A program made the translations under genes and the position numbers. From Limibacterium fermenti (GTDB lineage Bacteria > Bacteroidota > Bacteroidia > Bacteroidales > Dysgonomonadaceae), in the NCBI RefSeq assembly GCF_041902845.1, contig NZ_CP159486.1, positions 558,001-622,000 of the forward strand: a stretch of DNA of 64,000 nucleotides, written 5' to 3'. The first letter of the stretch is position 1. Each line of letters begins with the position of its first letter. The notes beneath the pieces were generated by a model. The model made no database searches. It worked only from the letters and a program-made list of their open reading frames with translations, and was not told the DNA's origin. This document shows, piece after piece, positions 40,250 to 47,417 of the stretch.

Positions 40250-40401
40250 ATGAATAGGAATATTGAATTAACAGACGAATCTTCCATACCATTCGGTAAT
40301 ATAAAGGGTGTAAAATGGCTAATGTCCCCACCGATTACTTGAAAGAATATATTGAAGATAATCCGGAAGTGTTGGAATATGAGGTTAAAAACAAAAAGTA
40401 A
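40250..40401 (+). pseudogene. DUF3820-like gene split by a -1 base frameshift
   Basis: ATG 40250 reads MNRNIELTDESSIPFGNIKG and then VKWLM to a stop at 40342. In the other frame, from ATG 40315, the sequence continues MANVPTDYLKEYIEDNPEVL to 40401. Joined, they form the usual DUF3820 sequence (LTDESxMPFGKYKG then MANVP.DYL). The break is in TAAAATGG; one more A would give GVKMANVP and restore the frame. It is a small phage protein of unknown function often found near replication genes. It could be a real loss, a sequencing error, or a programmed shift. Confidence 0.7.
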
Positions 40402-40505
40402 AAGAAATCCAAGGCAACTGGTTTTTCCAGATATGTTTGCGCCGATTTCCGGAAGGATAACCTTCCTTTAAAAGTATATATAATAAACAGGCGAAATATC
40501 TACCA

Positions 40506-40895
40506 ATGACGGATATTGAAAAGTTGGACGAGGTTTTTTCGGAGTATATTCGATTGAGGGATGCGGATCAATACGGAATGGTTCGGTGTATCAGTTGCGG
40601 CAAGAGGATGAGATGGACGGAATGCGATGCAGGACATTATGTAAGCAGGTCACACATGTGCTTGAGGTACGACGAAAAGAATGTGAACGAACAATGCAGG
40701 GAATGTAACCGGTTCAAATCCGGTAATCCTGAAGGATACGAACGAGGGTTAAGGATAAAGTACGGGCGTTTTGTACTCGAATACTTGGAAAATAAGAAAA
40801 AGAATATTTGTAGACTCTCTGATTATGAGATTGAAATGCTTACTCTATACTATAAAAAACAAGTAAAAATTTTGAGGATGAAATATTCTATTTGA
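40506..40895 (+). CDS. NinG-like recombination protein
   Basis: This 129-residue protein follows the lambda NinG (Rap) family: LDEVFSEYIRLRDADQYGMV, CISCGKRMRWTECDAGHYVS, and NEQCRECNRFKSGNPEGYER, with two Cys pairs and a central His forming an HNH-like zinc nuclease. Rap targets branched recombination intermediates. In many phages it lies in the nin region before late genes, as here. It follows the replication genes after a 104-base spacer. Confidence 0.88.
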   Translation: MTDIEKLDEVFSEYIRLRDADQYGMVRCISCGKRMRWTECDAGHYVSRSHMCLRYDEKNVNEQCRECNRFKSGNPEGYERGLRIKYGRFVLEYLENKKKNICRLSDYEIEMLTLYYKKQVKILRMKYSI

Positions 40896-40924
40896 TTTTA
40901 TTATATTCATTATGATTATATTTG
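40891..40924 (+). promoter_or_regulatory. Phage promoter before the methyltransferase
   Basis: TTTG (40891-40894) and TATATTTG (40917-40924) are 22 bases apart. The context ATGATTATATTTGTGT closely matches the elements at 44314 and 56294, suggesting a shared late-promoter type. Confidence 0.65.
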
Positions 40925-40948
40925 TGTATGGATTCAAAATACTTCATA

Positions 40949-42319
40949 ATGGAAAAAGTAAAAATCACATCGCGAGTAATCAAGACAGAGAATATAAATT
41001 GGCGGGAATTGGCATTTATCCAACAGGATAATTTTAAAGAGTTGCCGGCGGAAGATATGGGAAAGCTGAAGGCCAGCCTTGTTAATAATCATTTTGTCCA
41101 ACCGTTTTATGTGTGGGAAGATTCCGATGGTATACGCTATTGCCTGGACGGGAAACACCGGACAAAAGCGCAGGAAGAATTGATAGGAGAGGGATATGAT
41201 GTCCCGTATTCATTACCGGCAACTTTTATTGATTGCAAGGATAAACAGGAAGCGGCTCGGCTGGTACTTATTTTTTCTTCGTTTTATGCCAAAATTTCGC
41301 AGCAAGGATTGTTCGACTTCAAAGAATTGTATAACCTTGATATGATTGAACTGAAACAGATGATCAAACTGCCGGAATTTTCGATGCCCCGGTTTGAACA
41401 GAAGTTTGATGTCTTCGGTGCCGGTGAACAGGATGAAAATGATGATGCGGTAGCCGAATTAGGCGATAAAGAACCGGTTATTGTGGACAGGGGGGATGTG
41501 TTCCGGTTAGGAAGGCACCGGATTGCGTGCGGGTCGTTTAAAGACAGGGAACTCATTGAGGCTGTAATGGACGGTAGCCGGGCACGGGCGGTTAACACGG
41601 ATCCCCCTTATAATCTCCCCGCCGATTATATCGGGAATGTGGAAAGGAAATTGCATGAAAACTTTGCAGAAGGACACGGGGAGATGACCGATGATGAATT
41701 TACGGATTTTTTATCGGAGATCATGCAAACATCGTGCGACCATTCGGTTGACGGGGCCATTCATTCTATCTTTATGGACTTCCGGCATACCTGGCACATG
41801 GGTGAAGCGGCCAAACGAGTTTACGGGAGCCACGAGCCCAAGCAAATGTGCGTTTGGGTGAAAGATATTCCGGGAATGGGGTCGTTTTACAAATCACAAC
41901 ATGAATTATGTTTCTTCTATAAGCACGGAACCGCACGGCATTTATCGAACCTTGACCTGAAAGACCGGATACGGTCGAATATTTGGGAATATCCGTCGGC
42001 GGTGAGCGTGGCAAATCCGGACAGGGAGGAGATACACAATCATCCGACCCCAAAGCCTGTGGCTATGATAGCCGATGCCATCCTGGACGTTACCGATGAA
42101 AACGACATCGTGGCAGATTGGTTCCTCGGATCGGGAACGGCATTGATTGCGTGTAAGAAAACGAGGCGGACCTGTTATGGAACCGAAATAAACCCGAAGT
42201 TTGTCCAGCAGATTATCCTGCGGTATAATTCTTATTGCAGTAACAATGGTTATACACCGGACATGGAGCACCTAAACGGAAGTTTAACCCTTAACGATTT
42301 TAGAAAAAATGGCGAATGA
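40949..42319 (+). CDS. ParB-domain / DNA methyltransferase fusion
   Basis: The 456-residue protein joins an N-terminal ParB/Srx-like nuclease domain (LPAEDMGKLKASLVNNHFVQ, then YCLDGKHRTKAQEEL) to a C-terminal amino-methyltransferase. Motif IV is NTDPPYNLPADY (about residue 219) and motif I is VADWFLGSGTALIACKKTRR (about 387), an order (IV before I) of the beta class. DPPY means N6-adenine or N4-cytosine methylation. Phage copies protect DNA from host restriction or mark packaging sites. ATG 40949 is preferred because the promoter predicts transcription from about 40930. It overlaps the next small gene. Confidence 0.92.
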   Translation: MEKVKITSRVIKTENINWRELAFIQQDNFKELPAEDMGKLKASLVNNHFVQPFYVWEDSDGIRYCLDGKHRTKAQEELIGEGYDVPYSLPATFIDCKDKQEAARLVLIFSSFYAKISQQGLFDFKELYNLDMIELKQMIKLPEFSMPRFEQKFDVFGAGEQDENDDAVAELGDKEPVIVDRGDVFRLGRHRIACGSFKDRELIEAVMDGSRARAVNTDPPYNLPADYIGNVERKLHENFAEGHGEMTDDEFTDFLSEIMQTSCDHSVDGAIHSIFMDFRHTWHMGEAAKRVYGSHEPKQMCVWVKDIPGMGSFYKSQHELCFFYKHGTARHLSNLDLKDRIRSNIWEYPSAVSVANPDREEIHNHPTPKPVAMIADAILDVTDENDIVADWFLGSGTALIACKKTRRTCYGTEINPKFVQQIILRYNSYCSNNGYTPDMEHLNGSLTLNDFRKNGE

Positions 42320-42503
42320 GATGATTGACCGGCAGCGTGTGATTGACTATTTGCAATCACAACAAAATGTAAAAATCGATATGCTTCAGCGGTTATCGGA
42401 ACCGATGCAAAAGGAAACCGTGGAAATCACTAATTTACGCACTTTGACGATTAACCAGATATCGGACTTAAAGAGTTATATCGAGGTTATAAAAATGATG
42501 TGA
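42309..42503 (+). CDS. Small helical phage protein
   Basis: The 64-residue protein (MANEMIDRQRVIDYLQSQQN, then MQKETVEITNLRTLTINQIS) is helical with no motif. It overlaps the methyltransferase end by 11 bases and precedes the terminase genes, so it is likely co-translated. Function unknown. Confidence 0.55.
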   Translation: MANEMIDRQRVIDYLQSQQNVKIDMLQRLSEPMQKETVEITNLRTLTINQISDLKSYIEVIKMM

Positions 42504-42510
42504 GGATGTT

Positions 42511-42966
42511 ATGGGACATTGGGGAAATGCAAAAGCGGTAAATAAAGCGGAGAAGGAACGGCGTGTCCGGTGTGTGGTGGAATGGATCATCCAGGGATAT
42601 TCCACCGGCGACATCATCCGCCAAAGCATGTCCCTTTGGAATATTTCGGAAAGGCAGTCGTACAATTACAACAAATGGGCGCATGAGGAGTTAAAAGGCA
42701 ACGATCAAAATGATGTGGAAGAGAAACGGGCAAAGCACGTTGAAATGCGGTTGAAATTGTTCCGTGATTTGCGAGGTAAAGAGACTCCATCTTCCGCACG
42801 GACAGCCCTGCGGATAGTGGATAGCATTGCCCGGATTGAAGGTGTTTATCCGCTCCGCGATGCGAGGAACGGTTGGGGAGCGGAATATGCCGGTAAGCCG
42901 GAGGATGCAGGTACGGAAAAAACAGCGGTGATGGTATTGCCCAACGGTAAAGAAATAGAGATATGA
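42511..42966 (+). CDS. Terminase small subunit-like protein
   Basis: The 151-residue protein contains an N-terminal helix-turn-helix (RRVRCVVEWIIQGYSTGDII, then RQSMSLWNISERQSYNYNKW) and a helical second half (ARTALRIVDSIARIEGVYPL). Size, HTH and its 4-base overlap with the large terminase gene fit a small terminase that recognises the packaging site. The family is divergent, so the call depends on context. Confidence 0.8.
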   Translation: MGHWGNAKAVNKAEKERRVRCVVEWIIQGYSTGDIIRQSMSLWNISERQSYNYNKWAHEELKGNDQNDVEEKRAKHVEMRLKLFRDLRGKETPSSARTALRIVDSIARIEGVYPLRDARNGWGAEYAGKPEDAGTEKTAVMVLPNGKEIEI

Positions 42967-44273
42967 GAGGGACGCATGTTAATATCGACTTGACCAAAAA
43001 TCCGAAACAAGGGGATTATTTCCTTACTTCACTTGCTGCGGCCCAAAGTGCGAATGGTTATAAGTTCCTGAATTACGGCGGGGCTATCCGCGGGGGAAAG
43101 ACCTACGTGACGCTTGCCATCCTTATCCGGTTATCGGAAATCTTTCCCGGAAGCAGGTGGCATATCGTGCGGAAAGACATGCCAAGTTTGGAAAAGACCA
43201 CTATCCCGAGTTTTGAAAAAATAACCGCGGGGTCGGTGCGGTGGAAACCCTACCGGAACAAATCGAATTACCATTACCGGAATACGGCAACGGGCTCAAA
43301 GATTTTTTTTGTGCCGGAGAACCTTCAACGAGACCCTAACCTAATGTCATTTTTGGGACTGGAAACAAACGGTTTTTTTTTGGAACAATCGGAAGAGTTG
43401 AGTGATAAATTATGGGAAAAAGCACTTGAGAGAACCGGAAGCTGGTACTTGCCCAAAATGCCGCGGGGACTTATTTTCCAAACATTCAATCCATGCCAGA
43501 ACTGGGTGAAAGGGCTCATCTATGACCGGTGGGTGAACGGCACCCTGCCGCCGGAATATTATTTCATGGCAGCCTTGCCGACAGAGAATCCGTTTGTCAC
43601 AACCGATCAGCTTGCGGGATGGGGGATGATGGCCGAACGCTATCAAAAGCAGTTTATCGAAGGGGATTGGACTGATTTTGATGCAGAGGACAACCGGTGG
43701 TGTTTCGCCTTCCGGAAGAAACAACATACGGGGAAAACGGTACTTAACCGTAACCAGCCGGTATACCTAAGTTTCGACTTCAACCGCAACCCTATAACAG
43801 TTACTATTTGGCAACATTACGACAACCGGATTTACAATATCGATTGTATTAAACTCGAAGATGCCACCATCCACCGTTTATGTGCGGAGATCAAAGAACG
43901 GTATCCGGATTGTTTGTTTTTTGTCACGGGAGATGCAAGCGGCGATAATAAAACGACATTGAGCATATTGTCGAATTTCGGGGTAATAAAAAACGCCCTC
44001 GGATTGAGCGATACACAAATGCAATACAGCGCCACGAATCCTCGGCTCCAAGACAGCCGGATGTTGGTAAATACGATGTTTGAAAGGTACCCCATCACGA
44101 TTGACGAGGACAGGTGCCAACCGGTGATAGATGACTTGGAAAAATGCAAGGCGAACCCGGACGGGACGATCGTGAAGAATAACCGGGCCAACCCCAACCA
44201 ACAGGCTGATACCCTCGATACGGTGCGTTATTACCTGCACCGGTATTTCCGGGAGATGATAAAGTTTTTTTGA
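42963..44273 (+). CDS. Terminase large subunit
   Basis: The 436-residue protein is the packaging motor. The N-terminal ATPase has the Walker A-like GGAIRGGKTYV (residues 39-49), a Walker B-like segment GFFLEQSEELSD (about 137) and the coupling region FQTFNPCQNWVK. The C-terminal RNase H-like nuclease shows YLSFDFNRNPITV (first Asp, about 264), FVTGDASGDNKTT (about 320) and the late DTLDTVRYYL. It is the hallmark gene that marks the start of the late region and is intact. Confidence 0.94.
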   Translation: MRGTHVNIDLTKNPKQGDYFLTSLAAAQSANGYKFLNYGGAIRGGKTYVTLAILIRLSEIFPGSRWHIVRKDMPSLEKTTIPSFEKITAGSVRWKPYRNKSNYHYRNTATGSKIFFVPENLQRDPNLMSFLGLETNGFFLEQSEELSDKLWEKALERTGSWYLPKMPRGLIFQTFNPCQNWVKGLIYDRWVNGTLPPEYYFMAALPTENPFVTTDQLAGWGMMAERYQKQFIEGDWTDFDAEDNRWCFAFRKKQHTGKTVLNRNQPVYLSFDFNRNPITVTIWQHYDNRIYNIDCIKLEDATIHRLCAEIKERYPDCLFFVTGDASGDNKTTLSILSNFGVIKNALGLSDTQMQYSATNPRLQDSRMLVNTMFERYPITIDEDRCQPVIDDLEKCKANPDGTIVKNNRANPNQQADTLDTVRYYLHRYFREMIKFF

Positions 44274-44313
44274 TGATATGTATTCTTTTAGAATGTAATA
44301 AAGTCTAAATGAC

Positions 44314-44321
44314 TATATTTG
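44314..44321 (+). promoter_or_regulatory. -7 promoter element of the lysis cassette
   Basis: TATATTTG, in the context AAATGACTATATTTGTAT shared with 56294 and nearly with 40917, lies 25 bases before the holin gene. Confidence 0.6.
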
Positions 44322-44346
44322 TATAGGGTTTTGAAAAGAAAATGTT

Positions 44347-44820
44347 TTGGGAAGAATAGTTGAACAATTTGGGAATGCGTTGAATTCGATTTACGGTCGA
44401 TTATTAGCTTTGTTAACGGCTTGTGTTGCGTTTATACAGCCGGAGATTTGGAGTTTTTACGTGGTGGGCGGCGCTGTTGCCGCAGATTTGATTTGGGGAA
44501 TTGCAGCGGCCTTAAAGTTGAAAAAATTCATATTATCCAAAGCATTGCGTGAGACATTGAAGAAAGTAGGAATTTATTCTTTTGCGCTGGTGGGTACCTT
44601 TGCTATAGAGAAAATAACACATTCAGGCGGCAGCTTTATAGCTGTCCGGACGATAGCCGTTTTTGCAGCCGTTTGTGAGTTTTGGAGCATGTCGGCAAGC
44701 ATGTTGATCATCAAACCGGATATGCCTTTCCTGAAAATATTCCGCGGTCAACTGAAAGGGGAAATACAATCGAAAGTGGGTAAGAATATCAATGTGAATG
44801 AAATTCTAAAAGATGAATAA
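44347..44820 (+). CDS. Phage holin
   Basis: This 157-residue membrane protein has about three to four hydrophobic helices (GRLLALLTACVAFIQPEIWS, then FYVVGGAVAADLIWGIAAAL, then FALVGTFAIEKI and IRTIAVFAAVCEFWSMSASM) and a basic C-terminal tail, like the Bacteroides holins of the toxin-secretion/phage-lysis holin family. The preceding ATG (44342) is stopped at once, so translation must begin at TTG 44347 or further in. It lies 3 bases before the amidase gene, so the lysis genes are one unit. Confidence 0.8.
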   Translation: MGRIVEQFGNALNSIYGRLLALLTACVAFIQPEIWSFYVVGGAVAADLIWGIAAALKLKKFILSKALRETLKKVGIYSFALVGTFAIEKITHSGGSFIAVRTIAVFAAVCEFWSMSASMLIIKPDMPFLKIFRGQLKGEIQSKVGKNINVNEILKDE

Positions 44821-44823
44821 GAT

Positions 44824-45231
44824 ATGAGAAAAATCGACATGATTATCGTGCATTGCACGGCTACACGGGAAGGGGGCTATTTCAATACGGCGGATGTGGA
44901 CCGTTGGCACCGGGAACGGGGTTTTAAAGAGATCGGGTATCATTACCTGATAGGCTTGGGAGGCGAAATATGGAAGGGACGCGATGAAGAGATTCCCGGC
45001 GCGCATACGAAAGGCTATAATTCGCATAGTATCGGTGTTTGTTACGTAGGAGGGTTGGACACGAAGAACCGGCCGAGAGATACCCGCACTGTGGCACAAA
45101 AGGCTTCGCTACTAAAGTTGCTGAAAGAATTGAAAAAACGATACCCTGCCGCCACTATCCATGGGCACAAGGAATTTGCAGCAAAAGATTGTCCCTGTTT
45201 CGATGCAAAAGAAGAATATAAGGATTTATGA
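44824..45231 (+). CDS. Endolysin, N-acetylmuramoyl-L-alanine amidase
   Basis: The 135-residue protein is a minimal T7-lysozyme-type amidase. It has zinc ligand His in IIVHCTAT (about residue 10), GYHYLIG, the ligand His in IPGAHTKGYNSHSIGV (about 60), and the last ligand Cys in AAKDCPCFDA (about 122). It cuts the bond between MurNAc and the peptide stem. No signal peptide is present, so it depends on the holin. It overlaps the spanin gene by 4 bases. Confidence 0.95.
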   Translation: MRKIDMIIVHCTATREGGYFNTADVDRWHRERGFKEIGYHYLIGLGGEIWKGRDEEIPGAHTKGYNSHSIGVCYVGGLDTKNRPRDTRTVAQKASLLKLLKELKKRYPAATIHGHKEFAAKDCPCFDAKEEYKDL

Positions 45232-45728
45232 AAAGGTTTGCTTTCCTGATATTGGCCATCGTGCTTTCGGGATGTGTTTCAAAGAAAACAGCGACGAAAG
45301 AGACCGTAAAACAGGACGTGGTTGTGACCATGGATTCGACGTCCGAGGAAACGATAACGGAAAACAACCGTGAAGATTCGGTTAAGGAGACGGCAACCAG
45401 CCTTACCGACCGAACCGTTACACGGACAACCGAAACCGAATATTCCGCGCCCGACACTACCGGGGAACAACATAAAATCCGGGAGCGGACAACGGAAAGG
45501 TTGAACGATATCGCCCTGCAAAATGAAGAATATGTGAAAACAATACGGGAACAAAGACAGGAGACCGGCCGGCTTACGGAAAGGAATACGGAACTACAGG
45601 CAAAACTGGATGCTGCAGTACAGTCGAAAAGCCAAGCAACCAGCCGAAACCCCTTATGGACTTATATCGTCGTGTTTGCGGCCGGCGCCTTATTCGTTCC
45701 GGGAATTAAATTATTGATAAGAAAATAA
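45228..45728 (+). CDS. Unimolecular spanin (outer-membrane lipoprotein with C-terminal TM)
   Basis: The 166-residue protein starts with a lipoprotein signal (MKRFAFLILAIVLSGC, lipidated Cys at residue 16). A long polar, partly coiled-coil periplasmic part follows (Thr/Glu-rich, EEYVKTIREQRQETGRLTER), and one transmembrane helix closes the protein (LWTYIVVFAAGALFVPGIKL). A lipid anchor in the outer membrane and a helix in the inner membrane on one chain is the definition of a u-spanin, as in phage T1 gp11. It acts last in lysis. Its overlap with the amidase gene supports the role. Confidence 0.8.
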   Translation: MKRFAFLILAIVLSGCVSKKTATKETVKQDVVVTMDSTSEETITENNREDSVKETATSLTDRTVTRTTETEYSAPDTTGEQHKIRERTTERLNDIALQNEEYVKTIREQRQETGRLTERNTELQAKLDAAVQSKSQATSRNPLWTYIVVFAAGALFVPGIKLLIRK

Positions 45729-45735
45729 CAGTTTT

Positions 45736-46050
45736 ATGAGTGGTATTGCCAAAATATTATTGATATCCCTCGTGATTTCTTTGTCGATAACCGGGATTTA
45801 TGCAACGACGTTGGAAGGGATGATTTTCCATAAACTTGCCCAAAGAATCAGGAAATTGTTGGAGGGGAGAAAGGCGAAAGTGTTATATAAACCGCTATGC
45901 GGATGCCTTATTTGTATGAGTTCATTCTGGACAATCGTGGCGTGGCTGTCGAGCGGCTTTTCGTTTTTACTTATCCCTGTGATGTTTTGCACGGCAGGTA
46001 TCAATACGATTATTACCGTGTTTATCAAAGATATTTTGCCGGATGAGTAA
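45736..46050 (+). CDS. Small membrane protein (DUF1360-like)
   Basis: The 104-residue protein has an N-terminal membrane helix (ILLISLVISLSITGIYA), a cytoplasmic basic loop (LAQRIRKLLEGRKAKVLY) and two further helices. The KPLCGCLICMSSFWTI segment matches the Cys-x-x-Cys and Phe-Trp pattern of DUF1360 membrane proteins. It is next to the lysis genes and could modulate lysis. Its stop overlaps the next gene start region by 8 bases. Confidence 0.65.
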   Translation: MSGIAKILLISLVISLSITGIYATTLEGMIFHKLAQRIRKLLEGRKAKVLYKPLCGCLICMSSFWTIVAWLSSGFSFLLIPVMFCTAGINTIITVFIKDILPDE

Positions 46051-46441
46051 CAGGAGACTGTTGGCGGTTGCATCGATGTTTGTTACGGTTTTATGTTGCT
46101 GGGCAATATTCCCGTATAAATGGGTCCGGAAAGCTGTTTTCCGGCACCGGAAAGCAAATGCTATGTACGAATGCCGGCACCGGGCTACGGAATGCGGGCA
46201 CCGGTATTATGTGGTTCAGAACGGAATGAGGTTTTATGTGGGAGACCGTAGGAATTTCAGGGAATGGAATAGGAAAAATAAAAAGGCGCTGCGGCTGTTT
46301 GCCAACTTTGACTACCGGAATGCCCTGATTTACCATTGCGATGCGGACGGAACGGATTTTTACTATGCACGGGAATTTAAATTACCCACAAAACGGCATG
46401 AAGCCGATAGACGGAGATTATTAGTATGGAAGAGATTTTAA
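46043..46441 (+). CDS. Basic phage protein with N-terminal membrane helix
   Basis: The 132-residue protein has an N-terminal hydrophobic helix (LLAVASMFVTVLCCWAIF) and a very basic body rich in Arg, Tyr and His (RHRKANAMYECRHRATECGH, then YRNALIYHCDADGTDFYYAR). Probably a membrane-anchored cytoplasmic or periplasmic domain. No family is recognised. It overlaps neighbours on both sides, so it is in the operon. Confidence 0.55.
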   Translation: MSNRRLLAVASMFVTVLCCWAIFPYKWVRKAVFRHRKANAMYECRHRATECGHRYYVVQNGMRFYVGDRRNFREWNRKNKKALRLFANFDYRNALIYHCDADGTDFYYAREFKLPTKRHEADRRRLLVWKRF

Positions 46442-46644
46442 AAAATAACAGATGGTTTCATTACCGGACAGGATGTGCCTGTGTGGGATTGCCCCGGTAT
46501 TGGAGGAATGAAGAACGGCCGGGATGGACTGTGGTCATACGGGGGAACATGTATTCCATCAATGAAAACAATTGTCAGGTTGCCAGGGGTACGGAAATTG
46601 ATTTTGAGACAAAGATGAGGAAGTTAAATTTAATTCCTTCATAA
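46426..46644 (+). CDS. Small phage protein of unknown function
   Basis: The 72-residue protein is Trp- and Arg-rich (WFHYRTGCACVGLPRYWRNE, then RPGWTVVIRGNMYSI). Two Cys flank Ala (CAC). No motif is recognised. It overlaps the preceding gene by 16 bases and precedes the tail chaperone gene by 3. Confidence 0.5.
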   Translation: MEEILKNNRWFHYRTGCACVGLPRYWRNEERPGWTVVIRGNMYSINENNCQVARGTEIDFETKMRKLNLIPS

Positions 46645-46647
46645 AAA

Positions 46648-47250
46648 ATGTTATTGAATAGATTATTAAAATGGAAAGGGGAGAATTTATTCCCGAGGCA
46701 GAAACATATCATTGAGTTTGCCTTTGAGATTAAAGGAGTGAAGTACTATCAATTTCAGGATGTATTTAATTTGCCGTACGAGCGGGGTTTGATGGCTTTA
46801 GCAGCGTATGAAGAGGTGCGGATGAGGTGTACGCGGGAGTACTTGGAGAAGCATGTGAAGGCTTGCCGGACTTTACTGCATGATGCAAAAATAGATATTT
46901 ATAAGTTGAATGCGTTGAATGAGCAGATGTCGGACCGATTGAACCTGTCGCTCGATACGGATTTACTGTACAAGCTGGCATCGGTGGTGTTTTTCGACAA
47001 AAAAGAGAATCCGGCGGTTTATGAACCGGATTATTGTAAAAAGAAGATTGCCTTTTGGAAAGAGCATAAAGATGTAACCAGTTTTTTTTTGCAGAAGCCG
47101 TTACAGGAATTAATACCCTTTTTGAAGGATGCCGATTTCGATTTGGGAAGTTATTCGGAAACGGTGAAACGAGTGAACGAGATTCATTCGGAAGTTTTGC
47201 AAGCGTGCATTGCCAAGAATACACGGAAAGCTTCGATGAATGGAAAATGA
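46648..47250 (+). CDS. Tail assembly chaperone-like protein (gpG position)
   Basis: The 200-residue protein is helical (EVRMRCTREYLEKHVKACRT, then LYKLASVVFFDKKENPAVYE) with no enzymatic motif. It lies immediately before the tape-measure gene, and its last codons overlap a second short frame at the -1 register that ends inside the tape-measure gene. This is the position and layout of lambda G and G-T chaperones. The call is by synteny. Confidence 0.6.
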   Translation: MLLNRLLKWKGENLFPRQKHIIEFAFEIKGVKYYQFQDVFNLPYERGLMALAAYEEVRMRCTREYLEKHVKACRTLLHDAKIDIYKLNALNEQMSDRLNLSLDTDLLYKLASVVFFDKKENPAVYEPDYCKKKIAFWKEHKDVTSFFLQKPLQELIPFLKDADFDLGSYSETVKRVNEIHSEVLQACIAKNTRKASMNGK

Positions 47251-47417
47251 TGCTGATGCGGAGCGGGATCGAGATAGAGGGATTAACATTATGGGAATTC
47301 TTATTCAATTTGAATAAACAGATAGAACATGGACAAAGAAACGAACGTGATAATACGGTTTACAGCCGATTCGGGCGGACTGGAGGAGACAAACCAAAAG
47401 ATAGCGGAATTGCGTGA
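47247..47417 (+). CDS. Second tail chaperone frame (G-T like)
   Basis: The 56-residue frame begins at ATG 47247, which overlaps the preceding TGA (ATGA). It reads MMLMRSGIEIEGLTLWEFLF, then NLNKQIEHGQRNERDN, and overlaps the tape-measure start (47329). It could be made by coupled re-initiation, or as a -1 extension of the upstream protein by tRNA-Lys slipping on the A run in GGAAAATGA (47242-47250). The hydrophobic TLWEFLFNLN motif resembles the C-terminal extensions of G-T chaperones. Confidence 0.55.
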   Translation: MMLMRSGIEIEGLTLWEFLFNLNKQIEHGQRNERDNTVYSRFGRTGGDKPKDSGIA

